DNA of 64,000 nucleotides from Bacillaceae bacterium JMAK1 (lineage in GTDB: Bacteria > Bacillota > Bacilli > Bacillales > Marinococcaceae): contig JIBW01000007.1 of NCBI GenBank assembly GCA_012970285.1, positions 1 to 64,000 on the forward strand, given 5' to 3'. The position numbers were made by a program, and so were the translations under genes. Positions within the stretch are counted from its first letter, which is position 1; each line of letters starts with the position of its first letter. The notes below the pieces were generated by a model. It was not told where the DNA came from. It saw only the letters and a program-made list of their open reading frames with translations, and did no database searches. Shown here piece after piece: positions 1-9,402 of the stretch.

Positions 1-5
1 TCAAG

Positions 6-37
6 CACGAAGTTCTTTTGAACTTCGTGTTTTTTTG
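6..37 (+). terminator. Rho-independent terminator of an upstream gene
   Basis: A perfect 10-bp stem (CACGAAGTTC / GAACTTCGTG) with a TTTT loop is followed by eight T. It ends a transcript entering from the left. The remaining ~150 bases before the first gene hold no further clear element. Confidence 0.9.
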
Positions 38-187
38 TTGTAATCATTACTAATAGTTTTCAAGTGTAATAGTTGAAAGAAAATGTATGTAAGGTTATTT
101 CACAAATGATATTGCTGTTTTTTCTGACATTTGTTATCATGAGGTACCATTTAGATATAGAAAATAGAAGATAGAGGATGGTGAAGT

Positions 188-1966
188 ATGGTTGCTACAG
201 AAAGTATTTTGAATTATTTGCAAGTAAAAAAGGTGCAGAATCCAGTTTATCAAAAGGGTAATTTATTTTATATTAGCGATGAAACAGATCTTCCTCAAAT
301 TTGGAAGTATGACGAAAAAGCAAATCATGGCTCGCAGTGGCTCGAGACGAACGATAGAATTCAGTTTTTTAAGAAAGTTCCTCGCAATGAGTCGTTTATT
401 TTAGGGATGGATGTTGAAGGAAATGAAAGACAACAGCTATATTACGTGGATGAACATAAAGAAATTGAGAGATTAACGAAACAAGATGATGCATTGTATG
501 TATTTGGTGGAAGCTCTCCAGATGGCAAAGCGATTGCTTACGCGAGTAATGAGCGCAATGCATACTATTATGACTTGTATACGATGGATCTTCAGAGCAA
601 AGTTGTTACGAGAGTTTTTGAAGGGGACGGAACGTATCGAGTGCTAGGGTGGCACCCGAGTAATGAGAAGCTCGTTGTTCAAGAAGTATTTACAAACCTG
701 TATAGCAACATTGGCATGTTAGATTTACATACTGGGGAAGTTGAATGGTGGTTTGAGGACAAAGCGATTAGTTCTTATGATACACCGATTTTTTCACAAG
801 ACGGTGAAGACTTATACTTATTAACCAATCACGACCATGAGTTTATTACTGTAGCGAAGTTTAATCTTGATTCGAAACAATTAACAGTTGTGATTGAGGA
901 AGATTGGGACATTGAGAATCTAGTCGTTGATGATAAAAAGGAATGGTTAGCGTATACAGTCAATGAAGGTGGAATTGATCGAGGTAAAGTTTATCACTTA
1001 GCAACTGGGGAAACACGTACCTTTGATTTAGGAATTGGGACAATCTCTACTATGTCTTGGTCTAGTGATTCAAAGACGATTGCATTTGTTTTTAATGGCC
1101 CTACGAAAACGTCGGATCTTTATAAATGGTCGATTGAAAATGGTGAGGTTCAGCGTTTGCATTGCACATCGGTTGATCCTAACTTTGAGAAGTCTCTTGT
1201 CGAACCAGAAATTTATACGATCGAGTCATTTGATGGGTTACGTGTTCCGTCATTTTTATACAAGCCTAACAAACTCACTGAAGACGCACCACTTGCTTTT
1301 TGGGTACACGGTGGTCCAGAAGGGCAGACGAAGGCGGAGTACCATCCGGTTATTCAATCATTAACAGCATTGGGTTATGTCGTATGTGCGCCTAACGTGC
1401 GTGGAAGCAAGGGCTACGGTAAGACGTATATTCATTTAGATGATGTTAGAAAAAGAATGGATTCTGTGCAAGATTTAATTGAGATTGCGAACGCCTTGAA
1501 GAAAGAGTCGTTTGTAGATGAATCTAAGGTGGCTGTAATCGGCCGTAGTTACGGTGGATTTATGGTGCTTGCTGCGATTACGCATTACCCAGACGTCTTC
1601 ACAGGTGCCATTGATTTAGTTGGGATCTCGAGCTTTAGAACCTTCTTGGAGAATACGGGACCTTGGCGACGAAAGCTTCGTGAAAGTGAGTATGGAACGA
1701 TTGAAGAAGACGGCGCATTTTTCGATGAAATTGATCCGATTCACCATACAGAGCGGATTACTGCTCCGTTACTCGTTTCTCACGGTGCAAATGATCCCCG
1801 AGTACCCATTGGTGAAACCGAGCAAATGATAACAGAGTTAAGGGCGAGGAACCATCCTGTTGAGTACATTCGATTTGAAGATGAAGGACACGGCATCGTA
1901 AAAATTCAAAACCAAGTAACCGCATATAAAGCAATGGCAGAATTTCTAGAGAAATTATATCGCTAA
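188..1966 (+). CDS. S9 family serine peptidase (prolyl oligopeptidase clan, acylaminoacyl-peptidase-like)
   Basis: Probable cytoplasmic peptidase of clan S9, a family that cleaves short or N-blocked peptides. The first ~330 residues look like the beta-propeller that restricts access to the active site, and the last ~250 form an alpha/beta hydrolase. The oxyanion-hole loop HGGPEG is at 374-379, the nucleophile elbow GRSYGG puts Ser at 454, Asp536 lies in HGANDPRVP and His568 in DEGHG, so the triad is complete. No signal peptide is seen. The ATG follows a purine-rich GAGGATGG. Only 16 nt separate it from the next gene, a peptide-binding lipoprotein, suggesting one transcript for peptide capture and breakdown. 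Exact substrate preference is unknown. Confidence 0.9.
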   Translation: MVATESILNYLQVKKVQNPVYQKGNLFYISDETDLPQIWKYDEKANHGSQWLETNDRIQFFKKVPRNESFILGMDVEGNERQQLYYVDEHKEIERLTKQDDALYVFGGSSPDGKAIAYASNERNAYYYDLYTMDLQSKVVTRVFEGDGTYRVLGWHPSNEKLVVQEVFTNLYSNIGMLDLHTGEVEWWFEDKAISSYDTPIFSQDGEDLYLLTNHDHEFITVAKFNLDSKQLTVVIEEDWDIENLVVDDKKEWLAYTVNEGGIDRGKVYHLATGETRTFDLGIGTISTMSWSSDSKTIAFVFNGPTKTSDLYKWSIENGEVQRLHCTSVDPNFEKSLVEPEIYTIESFDGLRVPSFLYKPNKLTEDAPLAFWVHGGPEGQTKAEYHPVIQSLTALGYVVCAPNVRGSKGYGKTYIHLDDVRKRMDSVQDLIEIANALKKESFVDESKVAVIGRSYGGFMVLAAITHYPDVFTGAIDLVGISSFRTFLENTGPWRRKLRESEYGTIEEDGAFFDEIDPIHHTERITAPLLVSHGANDPRVPIGETEQMITELRARNHPVEYIRFEDEGHGIVKIQNQVTAYKAMAEFLEKLYR

Positions 1967-1982
1967 TTAAGGGGGACAGAAG

Positions 1983-3581
1983 ATGAAAAAGCAACTAGGA
2001 CTTACAGCAGTGACAACAGCATTTGCCTTCGCATTAGTGGGCTGTTCAGATGATGCAGAACCAGAAGTAACATCAAGTGCAACTGAAGATGAAGAAACGG
2101 TAACAGAAAGCGAAGCGTCAGAAGGTGGCGATTTTATTTTAGCAGTACCGGCCGATGCTGTAACGGTTGATCCACATATGGCGGGTGACGTTCCATCGAA
2201 TGTTGTGAACTGGACAATGTATGAAACATTAGTCGAGCGTGATGAGGATATGGAGCTTGTACCCGGGCTTGCAAGTGAATATGAACAGTTGGATGAGCTC
2301 ACGTGGGAATTTACACTTCGAGAAGATGTCACGTTCCATGACGGAGAACCTTTTAATGCAGAGGCAGTGAAAGTGAATATTGAGCGTGCTCTTAGTCCAG
2401 AGACTGCTGCCCCAAGAGCTGATTACCTAACTGATATTGAAGAGGTCGTTGTTGTTGATGATCTAACAGTACAGATCATCACGGAGAAACCATTTGCCCC
2501 ACTCATAGCACACCTTGCTCACAATATCGGGAGCATGATTAGTCCTGCTGCGATTGAAGGCGATGTGAATCTAGATATTGAAGCCGTTGGTACAGGACCT
2601 TTTCAATTTGAAAACTGGAGCCAAGGGGATGAACTAGTCATTACTAGAAACGAAGACTATTGGGGAGAGCATCCTCATTTGGATTCAGTAACATTTAAGG
2701 TCGTACCAGAAGAATCAACGCGAATTGCGATGATAGAAAATGGCGAAGCAGATGCGATTGAACGAATTGAGCCTGTTAACATCTCACGAGTTGAAGGTCT
2801 TGAAAATGCTGAGCCTTTGATTAATGATACGTTGTCCATGACATATTTAGGCTTTAACACACAAAAAGAACCCCTTGATGACGTTGCCGTGCGACAAGCA
2901 ATCTCAAAAGGAATTGATACAGAAGTTATTATAGAAGGAATCTATGAAGGCTATGCAAGCGAAGCGACTGGTCCGATTAACGATCTTGTCTTTGGAAGTA
3001 ACCCAGACCAACAACCGATTGATTATGATCCAGAGGGAGCAGAACAACTTTTAGAAGAAGCAGGCTTCTCTGAGGGGGAGCTATCGATTAACTTGTGGAC
3101 GAATGACGCCGATGCAGTACGTGTGCAAATTGCTGAAGTCATTCAAGATCAATTAAGTTTAATTGGCGTAAACGTAACGATTGAGAATATGGAATGGGCC
3201 GCTTATCTAGATGCATTAACCAATGGAGAACATGATCTTTTCTTACTCGGCTGGTCTTCTGGAACAGTTGATGCTGATGCAACTATGTTCTCATTATTCC
3301 ACTCAGAAAACCACGGGGCCCCGGGAAATCGTAGCTTCTACACGAATGATGAATTTGATGCACTCATTGAAGAAGCACGAAACGAAACCGAAGTTGACGA
3401 AAGAGAGCAACTCTATCATCAAGCATTAGCGCTATTAGCTGAAGAGGTGCCTGTCGACTACATTTCCTTCACACAGAATATTGATGCAGTTGGGGGCCAT
3501 GTGGACGGCTTCAAACGATTTGCGAACTCTCGCTTCGTATTTAATGACGTCACGTTCGAAGACACAGAAAATAGTTATTAA
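1983..3581 (+). CDS. ABC transporter substrate-binding lipoprotein, family 5 (oligopeptide/glutathione-binding type)
   Basis: Extracytoplasmic solute-binding protein of the SBP_bac_5 family, which binds oligopeptides, dipeptides, glutathione or nickel. A lipoprotein signal peptide ends in the lipobox LVGC (Cys21), followed by a very acidic linker (residues 22-50) typical of alkaliphile or halophile exported proteins. The usual landmarks are present: an N-terminal segment beginning DPHMAGD, the TWEFTLREDVTFHDG strand-loop near 105-119, and a late WSSGTVDAD motif. At 532 aa it is full length. No permease or ATPase genes adjoin it, so it must serve a transporter encoded elsewhere. Its RBS is AAGGGGG, and it follows the S9 peptidase by 16 nt. 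The ligand cannot be named from sequence alone. Confidence 0.9.
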   Translation: MKKQLGLTAVTTAFAFALVGCSDDAEPEVTSSATEDEETVTESEASEGGDFILAVPADAVTVDPHMAGDVPSNVVNWTMYETLVERDEDMELVPGLASEYEQLDELTWEFTLREDVTFHDGEPFNAEAVKVNIERALSPETAAPRADYLTDIEEVVVVDDLTVQIITEKPFAPLIAHLAHNIGSMISPAAIEGDVNLDIEAVGTGPFQFENWSQGDELVITRNEDYWGEHPHLDSVTFKVVPEESTRIAMIENGEADAIERIEPVNISRVEGLENAEPLINDTLSMTYLGFNTQKEPLDDVAVRQAISKGIDTEVIIEGIYEGYASEATGPINDLVFGSNPDQQPIDYDPEGAEQLLEEAGFSEGELSINLWTNDADAVRVQIAEVIQDQLSLIGVNVTIENMEWAAYLDALTNGEHDLFLLGWSSGTVDADATMFSLFHSENHGAPGNRSFYTNDEFDALIEEARNETEVDEREQLYHQALALLAEEVPVDYISFTQNIDAVGGHVDGFKRFANSRFVFNDVTFEDTENSY

Positions 3582-3587
3582 CAATCT

Positions 3588-3626
3588 AAGTCTAATGTTC
3601 TATACATAGAGCATTAGGCTTTTCCC
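3588..3626 (+). terminator. Terminator after the peptidase/SBP pair
   Basis: An imperfect hairpin (AAGTCTAATG...CATTAGGCTT) is followed by TTTT. It separates the first two genes from the ykn-type operon. The rest of the gap to 3769 is AT-rich; no ECF (SigW) promoter is recognisable. Confidence 0.7.
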
Positions 3627-3769
3627 ATTTTTTATATGATTTTCTTATAATAAGATTTTATAAAGGATATTGTACACAATGAGAAATCTGTCATAATAAG
3701 AAAGGATTAGTATTTTTTTGATAATAAAAGTAATGATTCAATTTTTTGTTACATAGGGGGAGTACATAG

Positions 3770-4447
3770 ATGATCCATCACGTTAAATTTTTACGTGGGC
3801 TTTTTGACACGAAAAGCCATTTTTCGACGTTAAAAGAGTCTGAAGCAACTAAAGGATTAGCATGGAGATTAATCGTAAGTGCAATTTTAGTAGGAGTTCT
3901 AACATTCCTAAGTCAATGGTTTGTACGTGAAGACCTCACCCAAACAATTGTGGCTGAAGGCGCAGGTATGATTGGCTACGAAGAAGCTTCGGTGATTGTA
4001 ACGGTCGTGACGGCGTTAAGCGGTGTATTTGCAATTGGCATGGCAGTTCTTGCCGTTTTATTATTGGCACTTGTATTTTGGATTTTTTATAAGGATGTAG
4101 GTTTTAAAAAGCTGTTTATACTATTCAGCTATTTCTTGCCGATTTATATTGTAACGCTACTTCTTGATTTGCCTTATTACATAAATTTTGGTTTAGAGCA
4201 TCAATATTCAGTAACTAGTTTCGGTTATTTGGCGCATTTGGCTTTTGATGAATCGTTTTTAACGTTTTTCTTTGGCCAATTTAACCTTCTCATAATCGGA
4301 TGTTTCATCGTGCAGGTTTTTGCACTTAAAGTGAATACTGCCAAGAGCACACGCTACATTTTACTCACGACAACACTCATGTATCTCGTTGTCATGACAC
4401 TTATTGCTCTTTACACCTATTTCTCAATGATGCAAGGGGTGCAATAA
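3770..4447 (+). CDS. yknW: YIP1 family membrane protein, YknW-like
   Basis: A 225-aa integral membrane protein with about five hydrophobic segments (near residues 32-50, 78-105, 115-140, 160-185, 190-215), consistent with the Yip1 domain family. In Bacillus subtilis, YknW helps assemble the YknXYZ complex, a MacB-type ABC exporter that protects against the SdpC cannibalism toxin. The identification rests on the membrane topology and on its place directly upstream of an adaptor, an ATPase and a MacB-type permease in the B. subtilis order. The gap to the next gene is 1 nt. RBS GGGGGAG precedes the ATG. Sequence similarity alone would not be decisive. Confidence 0.8.
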   Translation: MIHHVKFLRGLFDTKSHFSTLKESEATKGLAWRLIVSAILVGVLTFLSQWFVREDLTQTIVAEGAGMIGYEEASVIVTVVTALSGVFAIGMAVLAVLLLALVFWIFYKDVGFKKLFILFSYFLPIYIVTLLLDLPYYINFGLEHQYSVTSFGYLAHLAFDESFLTFFFGQFNLLIIGCFIVQVFALKVNTAKSTRYILLTTTLMYLVVMTLIALYTYFSMMQGVQ

Positions 4448-4448
4448 C

Positions 4449-5636
4449 ATGAAAAAGAGAATTGGGATCCTCATAGGCTTACTTATGCTTGGCGGGCTTA
4501 TGGTAGGAAATAGCTATATTTTATCTGAAGGTATGACGACTGATGACCCAGTTGTCGTCACGAACGTACTGACGAGTGAAGAAACACTTTACGATACAAT
4601 TATTGCAAATGGTCGAGTTGAACCAGGAGAAAGTCAGGCAATCTTTGAAGAACCTCAACATGGTACCGTATATGATATTCACGTTAATGAAGGCGAAGAG
4701 GTTTTTGAAGGTGATGTGCTAATTACGTATGAAAACCAAGAAATTACACGTCAGCTCGTCTCAATGCGTAACAACCTTGATCGTCTGATGGTTGAAATGG
4801 AACAACAGAACGATCAAATTTCTACGATTGAGTCACAAATCAGTACAGAGAGAAGTAACCGTGACGATGACGACCCATTCGATCAAACGGACCAAGTGAT
4901 TCGCCAGCTTGAAAATGAGCGTGACTCTATGGAGTACCAACGACGTCTTGCTAACTTGCAGTATAGCGAGCAAGAAGAAGAGATCGCGTATTTTGAAGAT
5001 CAAGAACTTCATGAAGTAAACAGCGATGTGAATGGGATTGTAGAATACGCAAGCTATCCGAATGAAGTCGAAGAAGGACAACCGTTAATTCGTATCCAAT
5101 CCGATGAGTTTTGGAACGTAAACGGAACGGTTACAGAGTATGATCTCATCCAACTTCATGAAGAAATGGAAGTTGAAGTTGAAGCGAATGTATTACCTGA
5201 CCAGACATTTGAAGGGTTTTTAGCACGGTTAGGCTCAACGCCAGCGGATGAAGAACAGTCATTCCAAGCGGAAGGTTCGAATGTAACGTCGTATCCGTTT
5301 GAAGTACAATTACATGACCAGTCTGAAGACTTATTACACGGGTTCCACGTGAATGTTTATTTTGAAGTTGAGGCAGAAGCAGACGCTGTTGTTGTACAAG
5401 CTTCAGCAATTGAGACAGTATACAACGAATTCACTGGTGACGAAGAAAATTACGTCTATCAAGTAGAAGAAGGCATTGCTAGAATGCAAGCTGTTGAGAC
5501 GGGAATTACCAATGAGCAAGGTGTGCAGATCTTATCTGGTCTTGAAGCGGGCGAATCCGTTATTGACTTAGAACCATTGGAGACGATTTATGAAGGCATG
5601 GAGGTAGTCGTCAATGATCCACCTGAAGAATCTTGA
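4449..5636 (+). CDS. yknX: Periplasmic-adaptor-type subunit of MacB-like exporter (HlyD/RND family), YknX-like
   Basis: Membrane-fusion/adaptor protein of 395 aa. An N-terminal anchor (residues ~5-25) is followed by a first lipoyl half-motif (TIIANGRVEPGESQ, ~50-65), a coiled-coil hairpin (~100-180, rich in Glu/Gln/Arg), the second lipoyl half (DVNGIVEYASYPNEVEEGQP), a beta-barrel and a membrane-proximal domain ending at 395. In a Gram-positive cell it sits outside the membrane and couples to the YknYZ ABC unit. Its 3' end overlaps the ATPase gene by 23 nt, indicating translational coupling. The soluble part is strongly acidic. Confidence 0.9.
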   Translation: MKKRIGILIGLLMLGGLMVGNSYILSEGMTTDDPVVVTNVLTSEETLYDTIIANGRVEPGESQAIFEEPQHGTVYDIHVNEGEEVFEGDVLITYENQEITRQLVSMRNNLDRLMVEMEQQNDQISTIESQISTERSNRDDDDPFDQTDQVIRQLENERDSMEYQRRLANLQYSEQEEEIAYFEDQELHEVNSDVNGIVEYASYPNEVEEGQPLIRIQSDEFWNVNGTVTEYDLIQLHEEMEVEVEANVLPDQTFEGFLARLGSTPADEEQSFQAEGSNVTSYPFEVQLHDQSEDLLHGFHVNVYFEVEAEADAVVVQASAIETVYNEFTGDEENYVYQVEEGIARMQAVETGITNEQGVQILSGLEAGESVIDLEPLETIYEGMEVVVNDPPEES

Positions 5637-6306
5637 CAAGCAGTACAAAAACGGGGATCAAACGCTTCACGTCTTAAATGATATTCATCTTAAAATCGAA
5701 GAAAATGAGTTTGTAGCGATTATGGGTCCATCTGGATCTGGAAAGTCTACACTCATGAATATGATTGGGTGCCTTGACCAACCGACTTCAGGTGAATATT
5801 TACTGCATGGGACTGATGTAGCATCACAACCAGAGAAAGAATTGGCAAAAGTCCGTAATGCCCAGATCGGTTTTGTTTTTCAACAGTTTCATCTTTTACC
5901 GAAGCTCTCAGCGATGATGAATGTAGAATTACCACTCATTTATGGTGGGGTTAAGAAAAAAGAACGCAGGGAGCGGGCGCGTATTGCGTTAGAAAAGGTT
6001 GGGTTAGAAGATCGAGTCAACCATCTACCGAATCAATTGTCCGGTGGTCAAAAGCAAAGAGTCGCGATTGCACGTGCGTTAATTAACGAACCAAGCCTCA
6101 TTTTAGCAGATGAGCCAACAGGTGCTCTTGATTCTAAATCTGGAACTCAGATTATGGAGTTGTTCACACAACTTCATCATGAGGGAGCTACACTGATCAT
6201 GGTCACGCATGAACAAGAAGTTGCAGACTATGCTAAGCGAATTGTAACAGTCCGTGACGGAGAGATTATTAAAGATCGGGGGCAAGAGCATGTCGTTCCT
6301 CGATAG
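5614..6306 (+). CDS. yknY: ABC transporter ATP-binding protein (MacB/LolD type), YknY-like
   Basis: ATPase subunit of 230 aa. Walker A is GPSGSGKST (near residue 39), the signature LSGGQKQR (near 143), Walker B LILADEPTGALD (about 160-171), and the H-loop MVTHEQ. The sequence LGCLDQPTSGEY and an FQQFHLLP Q-loop are typical of the LolD/MacB subclass, which powers extrusion by mechanotransmission rather than import. The start lies inside the adaptor gene with GGAGGT eight bases upstream, so the 23-nt overlap is probably real. It overlaps the permease start by 17 nt. Confidence 0.93.
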   Translation: MIHLKNLDKQYKNGDQTLHVLNDIHLKIEENEFVAIMGPSGSGKSTLMNMIGCLDQPTSGEYLLHGTDVASQPEKELAKVRNAQIGFVFQQFHLLPKLSAMMNVELPLIYGGVKKKERRERARIALEKVGLEDRVNHLPNQLSGGQKQRVAIARALINEPSLILADEPTGALDSKSGTQIMELFTQLHHEGATLIMVTHEQEVADYAKRIVTVRDGEIIKDRGQEHVVPR

Positions 6307-7489
6307 TGTAAAGATGGCCCTTCGTTCCTTATGGAGCCACCGATTGCGTTCCATGCTTACGATGCTTGGAATTATTATCGGAGTAGGTTCTGTCATTACG
6401 GTAGTAGCAATTGGTAAAGGCGGGGAGGCAGTACTTACCTCTCAGTTTGCTGGTGGTGGTAACAATACGTTTGAAGTGTATTATATGCCCCCAGATGAAG
6501 AGTTAATGGACTATGATGCGTATGACGATGTGGCGTATACAACTGAGGATTTACGGGCGATCCAAGAGATGCCGTCTGTTAATCAAGTAATAGCATACGC
6601 GTATGATTCAACGAATGTTGTCTATCATCAAGAAGCAGCAGGGGCACAAATCCTAGCCATCAACGAGAATTATTATGACTTAAATGAGTTTACGGCTTCA
6701 TCAGGTCGGCTCCTTGATAACCGAGACGTAGATAATGGCCGAAGAGTCGTTACTTTAAGTACAGGTGTCGTTGAAGAGTTGTTTGCGACCGATGATGAGC
6801 CCGTCGGCCAAATTGTTAATATCGAAGGCGTACCGTTTGAAGTGATTGGCGTACATGAACGTGAGAACCAAAGCTTCTTCGCTTTTCAAGTTGATGAAGT
6901 ATTGCTTCCTCAATCTTCATGGCCGATGCTTTATGGCACTGACAATATGGATATGTTAAATGTACAAGCAAACAGTGCTGATGACATTCAAGTCGCAAGC
7001 CATGCAGTGACCAATTACCTTAACGATCAATCGACTCTTTCAGGTGAATACCAAGTGTTGAACATGGAAGAGATTGAACAAGGAATCTCGCAAGTAACGA
7101 ATGTTACGACGATGATTATCGGCGGGGTAGCGGGTATTTCACTACTCGTTGGTGGAATTGGTGTCATGAATATTATGCTCGTGTCAGTAACAGAGCGAAC
7201 GCGTGAAATTGGGCTAAGAAAGTCTCTCGGTGCAACGAGAGGGAACATCTTACTTCAATTCTTAATTGAATCAGTGACACTTACAACCATCGGTGGACTG
7301 ATTGGAATCATGCTCGGAGCGGGTGTTGCGAATACCGTTTCGCTCATCGCAGGATGGCCATTTCTCGTTTCAATTCCAGTCGTCTTACTCGGTGTAGGCT
7401 TCTCAATGTTTGTCGGAATCGTCTTTGGGTTGTTACCTGCGAACAAAGCAGCGAAATTAGATCCAATCGAGGCGTTACGTCACGAATAG
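6290..7489 (+). CDS. yknZ: MacB-type ABC transporter permease, YknZ-like
   Basis: FtsX/MacB family permease of 399 aa from this start. A first membrane helix (~20-42, MLTMLGIIIGVGS) is followed by a large extracellular MacB_PCD domain (~45-240) and three C-terminal helices with the hallmark VSVTERTREIGLRKSLGA. The chosen ATG (MSFLDSVKM) follows GGGGGCAAGAG; a further 12 upstream codons are open but lack an RBS. With YknW, YknX and YknY it forms a complete exporter. A role against an antimicrobial peptide is inferred from B. subtilis YknWXYZ. Confidence 0.92.
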   Translation: MSFLDSVKMALRSLWSHRLRSMLTMLGIIIGVGSVITVVAIGKGGEAVLTSQFAGGGNNTFEVYYMPPDEELMDYDAYDDVAYTTEDLRAIQEMPSVNQVIAYAYDSTNVVYHQEAAGAQILAINENYYDLNEFTASSGRLLDNRDVDNGRRVVTLSTGVVEELFATDDEPVGQIVNIEGVPFEVIGVHERENQSFFAFQVDEVLLPQSSWPMLYGTDNMDMLNVQANSADDIQVASHAVTNYLNDQSTLSGEYQVLNMEEIEQGISQVTNVTTMIIGGVAGISLLVGGIGVMNIMLVSVTERTREIGLRKSLGATRGNILLQFLIESVTLTTIGGLIGIMLGAGVANTVSLIAGWPFLVSIPVVLLGVGFSMFVGIVFGLLPANKAAKLDPIEALRHE

Positions 7490-7548
7490 ACCATGGATGT
7501 GTAAAATCTCTTTCACTTGTCTACACTAGCTCGTGAGGAGGAATGACA

Positions 7549-7707
7549 ATGGCTCAAGAAGTATTGTGTGAAGTCGAAAACTGTGTTCACTGGGGCGAAG
7601 GTAACCATTGCGAAGCGGATCGAATTTATGTCGTTTCAAACGCAGAAGATCGAACAACCGAGCGAATGGAAACCGATTGCCACACATTTCATCCGAAACA
7701 CCACTAA
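7549..7707 (+). CDS. DUF1540 small cysteine/histidine protein
   Basis: A 52-aa protein with an ideal RBS (AGGAGG, 7 nt before the ATG). Four cysteines and clustered histidines occur in the pattern CEVENCVHWGEGNHC ... DCHTFHP, the spacing typical of DUF1540 mini-proteins thought to bind a metal ion. In-frame ATG 7543 is too close to the RBS and was not chosen. It stands alone between the ykn operon and the sugar symporters, with its own terminator. Function of the family is unknown. Confidence 0.85.
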   Translation: MAQEVLCEVENCVHWGEGNHCEADRIYVVSNAEDRTTERMETDCHTFHPKHH

Positions 7708-7711
7708 CAGT

Positions 7712-7744
7712 GAAAGACCGGTTGCAATATGCAGCCGGTCTTTC
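7712..7744 (+). terminator. Terminator after the DUF1540 gene
   Basis: A 14-bp stem (GAAAGACCGGTTGC / GCAGCCGGTCTTTC, one G-T pair) with an AATAT loop starts 5 bases after the stop codon. The T-tract is short (TTTCTC). Confidence 0.75.
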
Positions 7745-7863
7745 TCATGTACAAAGGAACTTTACTAACTGTAGAATCGAAAAATAAAGATAGGAAAAGT
7801 AAATTAGATGTGCTACTATTCAAAATATTAAGTAATATAGCCACTTCATTAAAGGAGGGTGCA

Positions 7864-9228
7864 ATGTTAAGTCAAGAAGTGAAACCGATCATTTCGCAAA
7901 CGCTGGACATGCAAGTACCGCCCAAAAAGGAGCTTTGGTTTTATGGACTAGGCGCGTATGCGACATTTTCATTGTCGACATTGGTTTCAACATTTTTAAC
8001 GTTTTACTATACAGATGTTGTTGGATTAGCAGCTGGTGTTATAGGTACGTTGATGCTCGTGAGCCGAATATTCGATGGGGTAACTGACGTTTTAATGGGT
8101 GTGGCTGTTGATAAAACAACGTCTAAACACGGCAAAGCGAGACCTTGGTTGATTTGGGGATCGGTACCACTTGGGATTGCGATCGTAAGCTTGTTTTCTG
8201 TACCTAATGTATCTGAGTCAAATCAAATTATTTACGCATACGTTACCTTTTTCTTGTTTCTAGCCGTATACACGTTAATTGCTATTCCCTATAAATCTTT
8301 GATGGGGATGCTAACGCTTGACCAGAAGAGTCGTTCAATGGCTAATATCTATTCTACGATATTAAATCTCTCAGGTGCGTTGCTCGTGACGGTGTTCACA
8401 CAACCGTTAGCAAATGCTATCGGTTGGTCGACCGTAGCTATTATATATGCAGTGATTGCAATTGTCTTGCTCTATATTACCTTTCTAAAAACAAAGGAAC
8501 GAGTCGTTTCAGTTAATAGTGAAACGGTCAAGATCAAAGAAGGGTTAATTTCTTTGATTCGCAATAAATATTGGATTGTGATCACAATCTTTTGTGTTTT
8601 ATTTTATACAGTTGTTGCTGTTGTACAAGGTTCAGGCCTTTATTATGCGACGTGGATTTTAAATAATCAACAAATCTATCCATTAATTGGAATAACCCAA
8701 ATTTTGCCGATGATTATCTCGTTGTTTTTTATAGGTCCACTCATTCATCGTTTTGGAAAACGAAATACGGTTTTAGTTGGAATCGTCATTTGTATGGTAG
8801 GTAATGTGTTTAAATTGATTGATCCTTATAGTCTATCAATTATATTAATGGGAAATGTGATTGTCGCTATCGGTATTATGCCAACGTTTGCTGTTTTGTT
8901 TGCGATGATTAATGATACAGCTGAGTACGGAGAATATAAAACCGGAAAACGTTCCGTTGGACTAATTAATAGTGGAGCAAGCTTTGGAATAAAGGTAGGG
9001 ACAGGCTTGGGGCTAGCATCGATTGGTTGGCTGCTTAGTATAGGAGGATACGTTGGTACAGCCCAAGAACAGTTACCATCAGCTTTAGAATCAATTAAAT
9101 TTATCTTTATTTTTTTACCCGTTGTTTTATCGGTAATGATGTTTATTTGTTTGTTGTTCTTTACGCTCGACAAACACTACGCTACCTATTTAAAAGAGAT
9201 TCAACAAAGGAAGAACGAGAATCGATAG
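7864..9228 (+). CDS. GPH family (glycoside-pentoside-hexuronide:cation) sugar symporter, copy 1
   Basis: A 454-aa MFS_2/GPH transporter with 12 predicted membrane helices. Family hallmarks include the loop DGVTDVLMGVAVDKTTSKHGKARPW (about 70-95) and NDTAEYGEYKTGKR in the second half, the motif seen in MelB/YicJ-type carriers. The chosen ATG follows AAAGGAGGG; 45 upstream open codons have no RBS and overlap the preceding terminator. It lies head-to-tail with a very similar paralogue at 9403-10776. No glycosidase or sugar kinase adjoins it, so the substrate is undefined. Confidence 0.93.
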   Translation: MLSQEVKPIISQTLDMQVPPKKELWFYGLGAYATFSLSTLVSTFLTFYYTDVVGLAAGVIGTLMLVSRIFDGVTDVLMGVAVDKTTSKHGKARPWLIWGSVPLGIAIVSLFSVPNVSESNQIIYAYVTFFLFLAVYTLIAIPYKSLMGMLTLDQKSRSMANIYSTILNLSGALLVTVFTQPLANAIGWSTVAIIYAVIAIVLLYITFLKTKERVVSVNSETVKIKEGLISLIRNKYWIVITIFCVLFYTVVAVVQGSGLYYATWILNNQQIYPLIGITQILPMIISLFFIGPLIHRFGKRNTVLVGIVICMVGNVFKLIDPYSLSIILMGNVIVAIGIMPTFAVLFAMINDTAEYGEYKTGKRSVGLINSGASFGIKVGTGLGLASIGWLLSIGGYVGTAQEQLPSALESIKFIFIFLPVVLSVMMFICLLFFTLDKHYATYLKEIQQRKNENR

Positions 9229-9370
9229 ATTGAAACGAATAGACCGCGCCACATATATAATCGTTAATTGCGTACGATTGTGAAAGTAAAACAGTAGAAA
9301 GAATCAATCAGAATATGAAATAAGTATATGAAAAGCTCTGCTAATATGATAATATTCATAATAATCAATA

Positions 9371-9385
9371 ATGTAAGCGCTTTAA
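9371..9385 (+). promoter_or_regulatory. Probable cre site (CcpA operator)
   Basis: ATGTAAGCGCTTTAA matches the cre consensus (TGWAARCGNTWNCW type) in all but its last symmetric base and lies ~17 bases before the start codon of the second GPH symporter. Its position suggests glucose repression by CcpA. No equivalent is seen before copy 1. Confidence 0.6.
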
Positions 9386-9402
9386 TTTAGAAGGGGGATC
9401 AT

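Noticed and set aside
3627-3769. SigW-type promoter before the yknW-like gene, known in B. subtilis
   Set aside because: No TGAAAC-N16-CGTA pattern is present in the gap.
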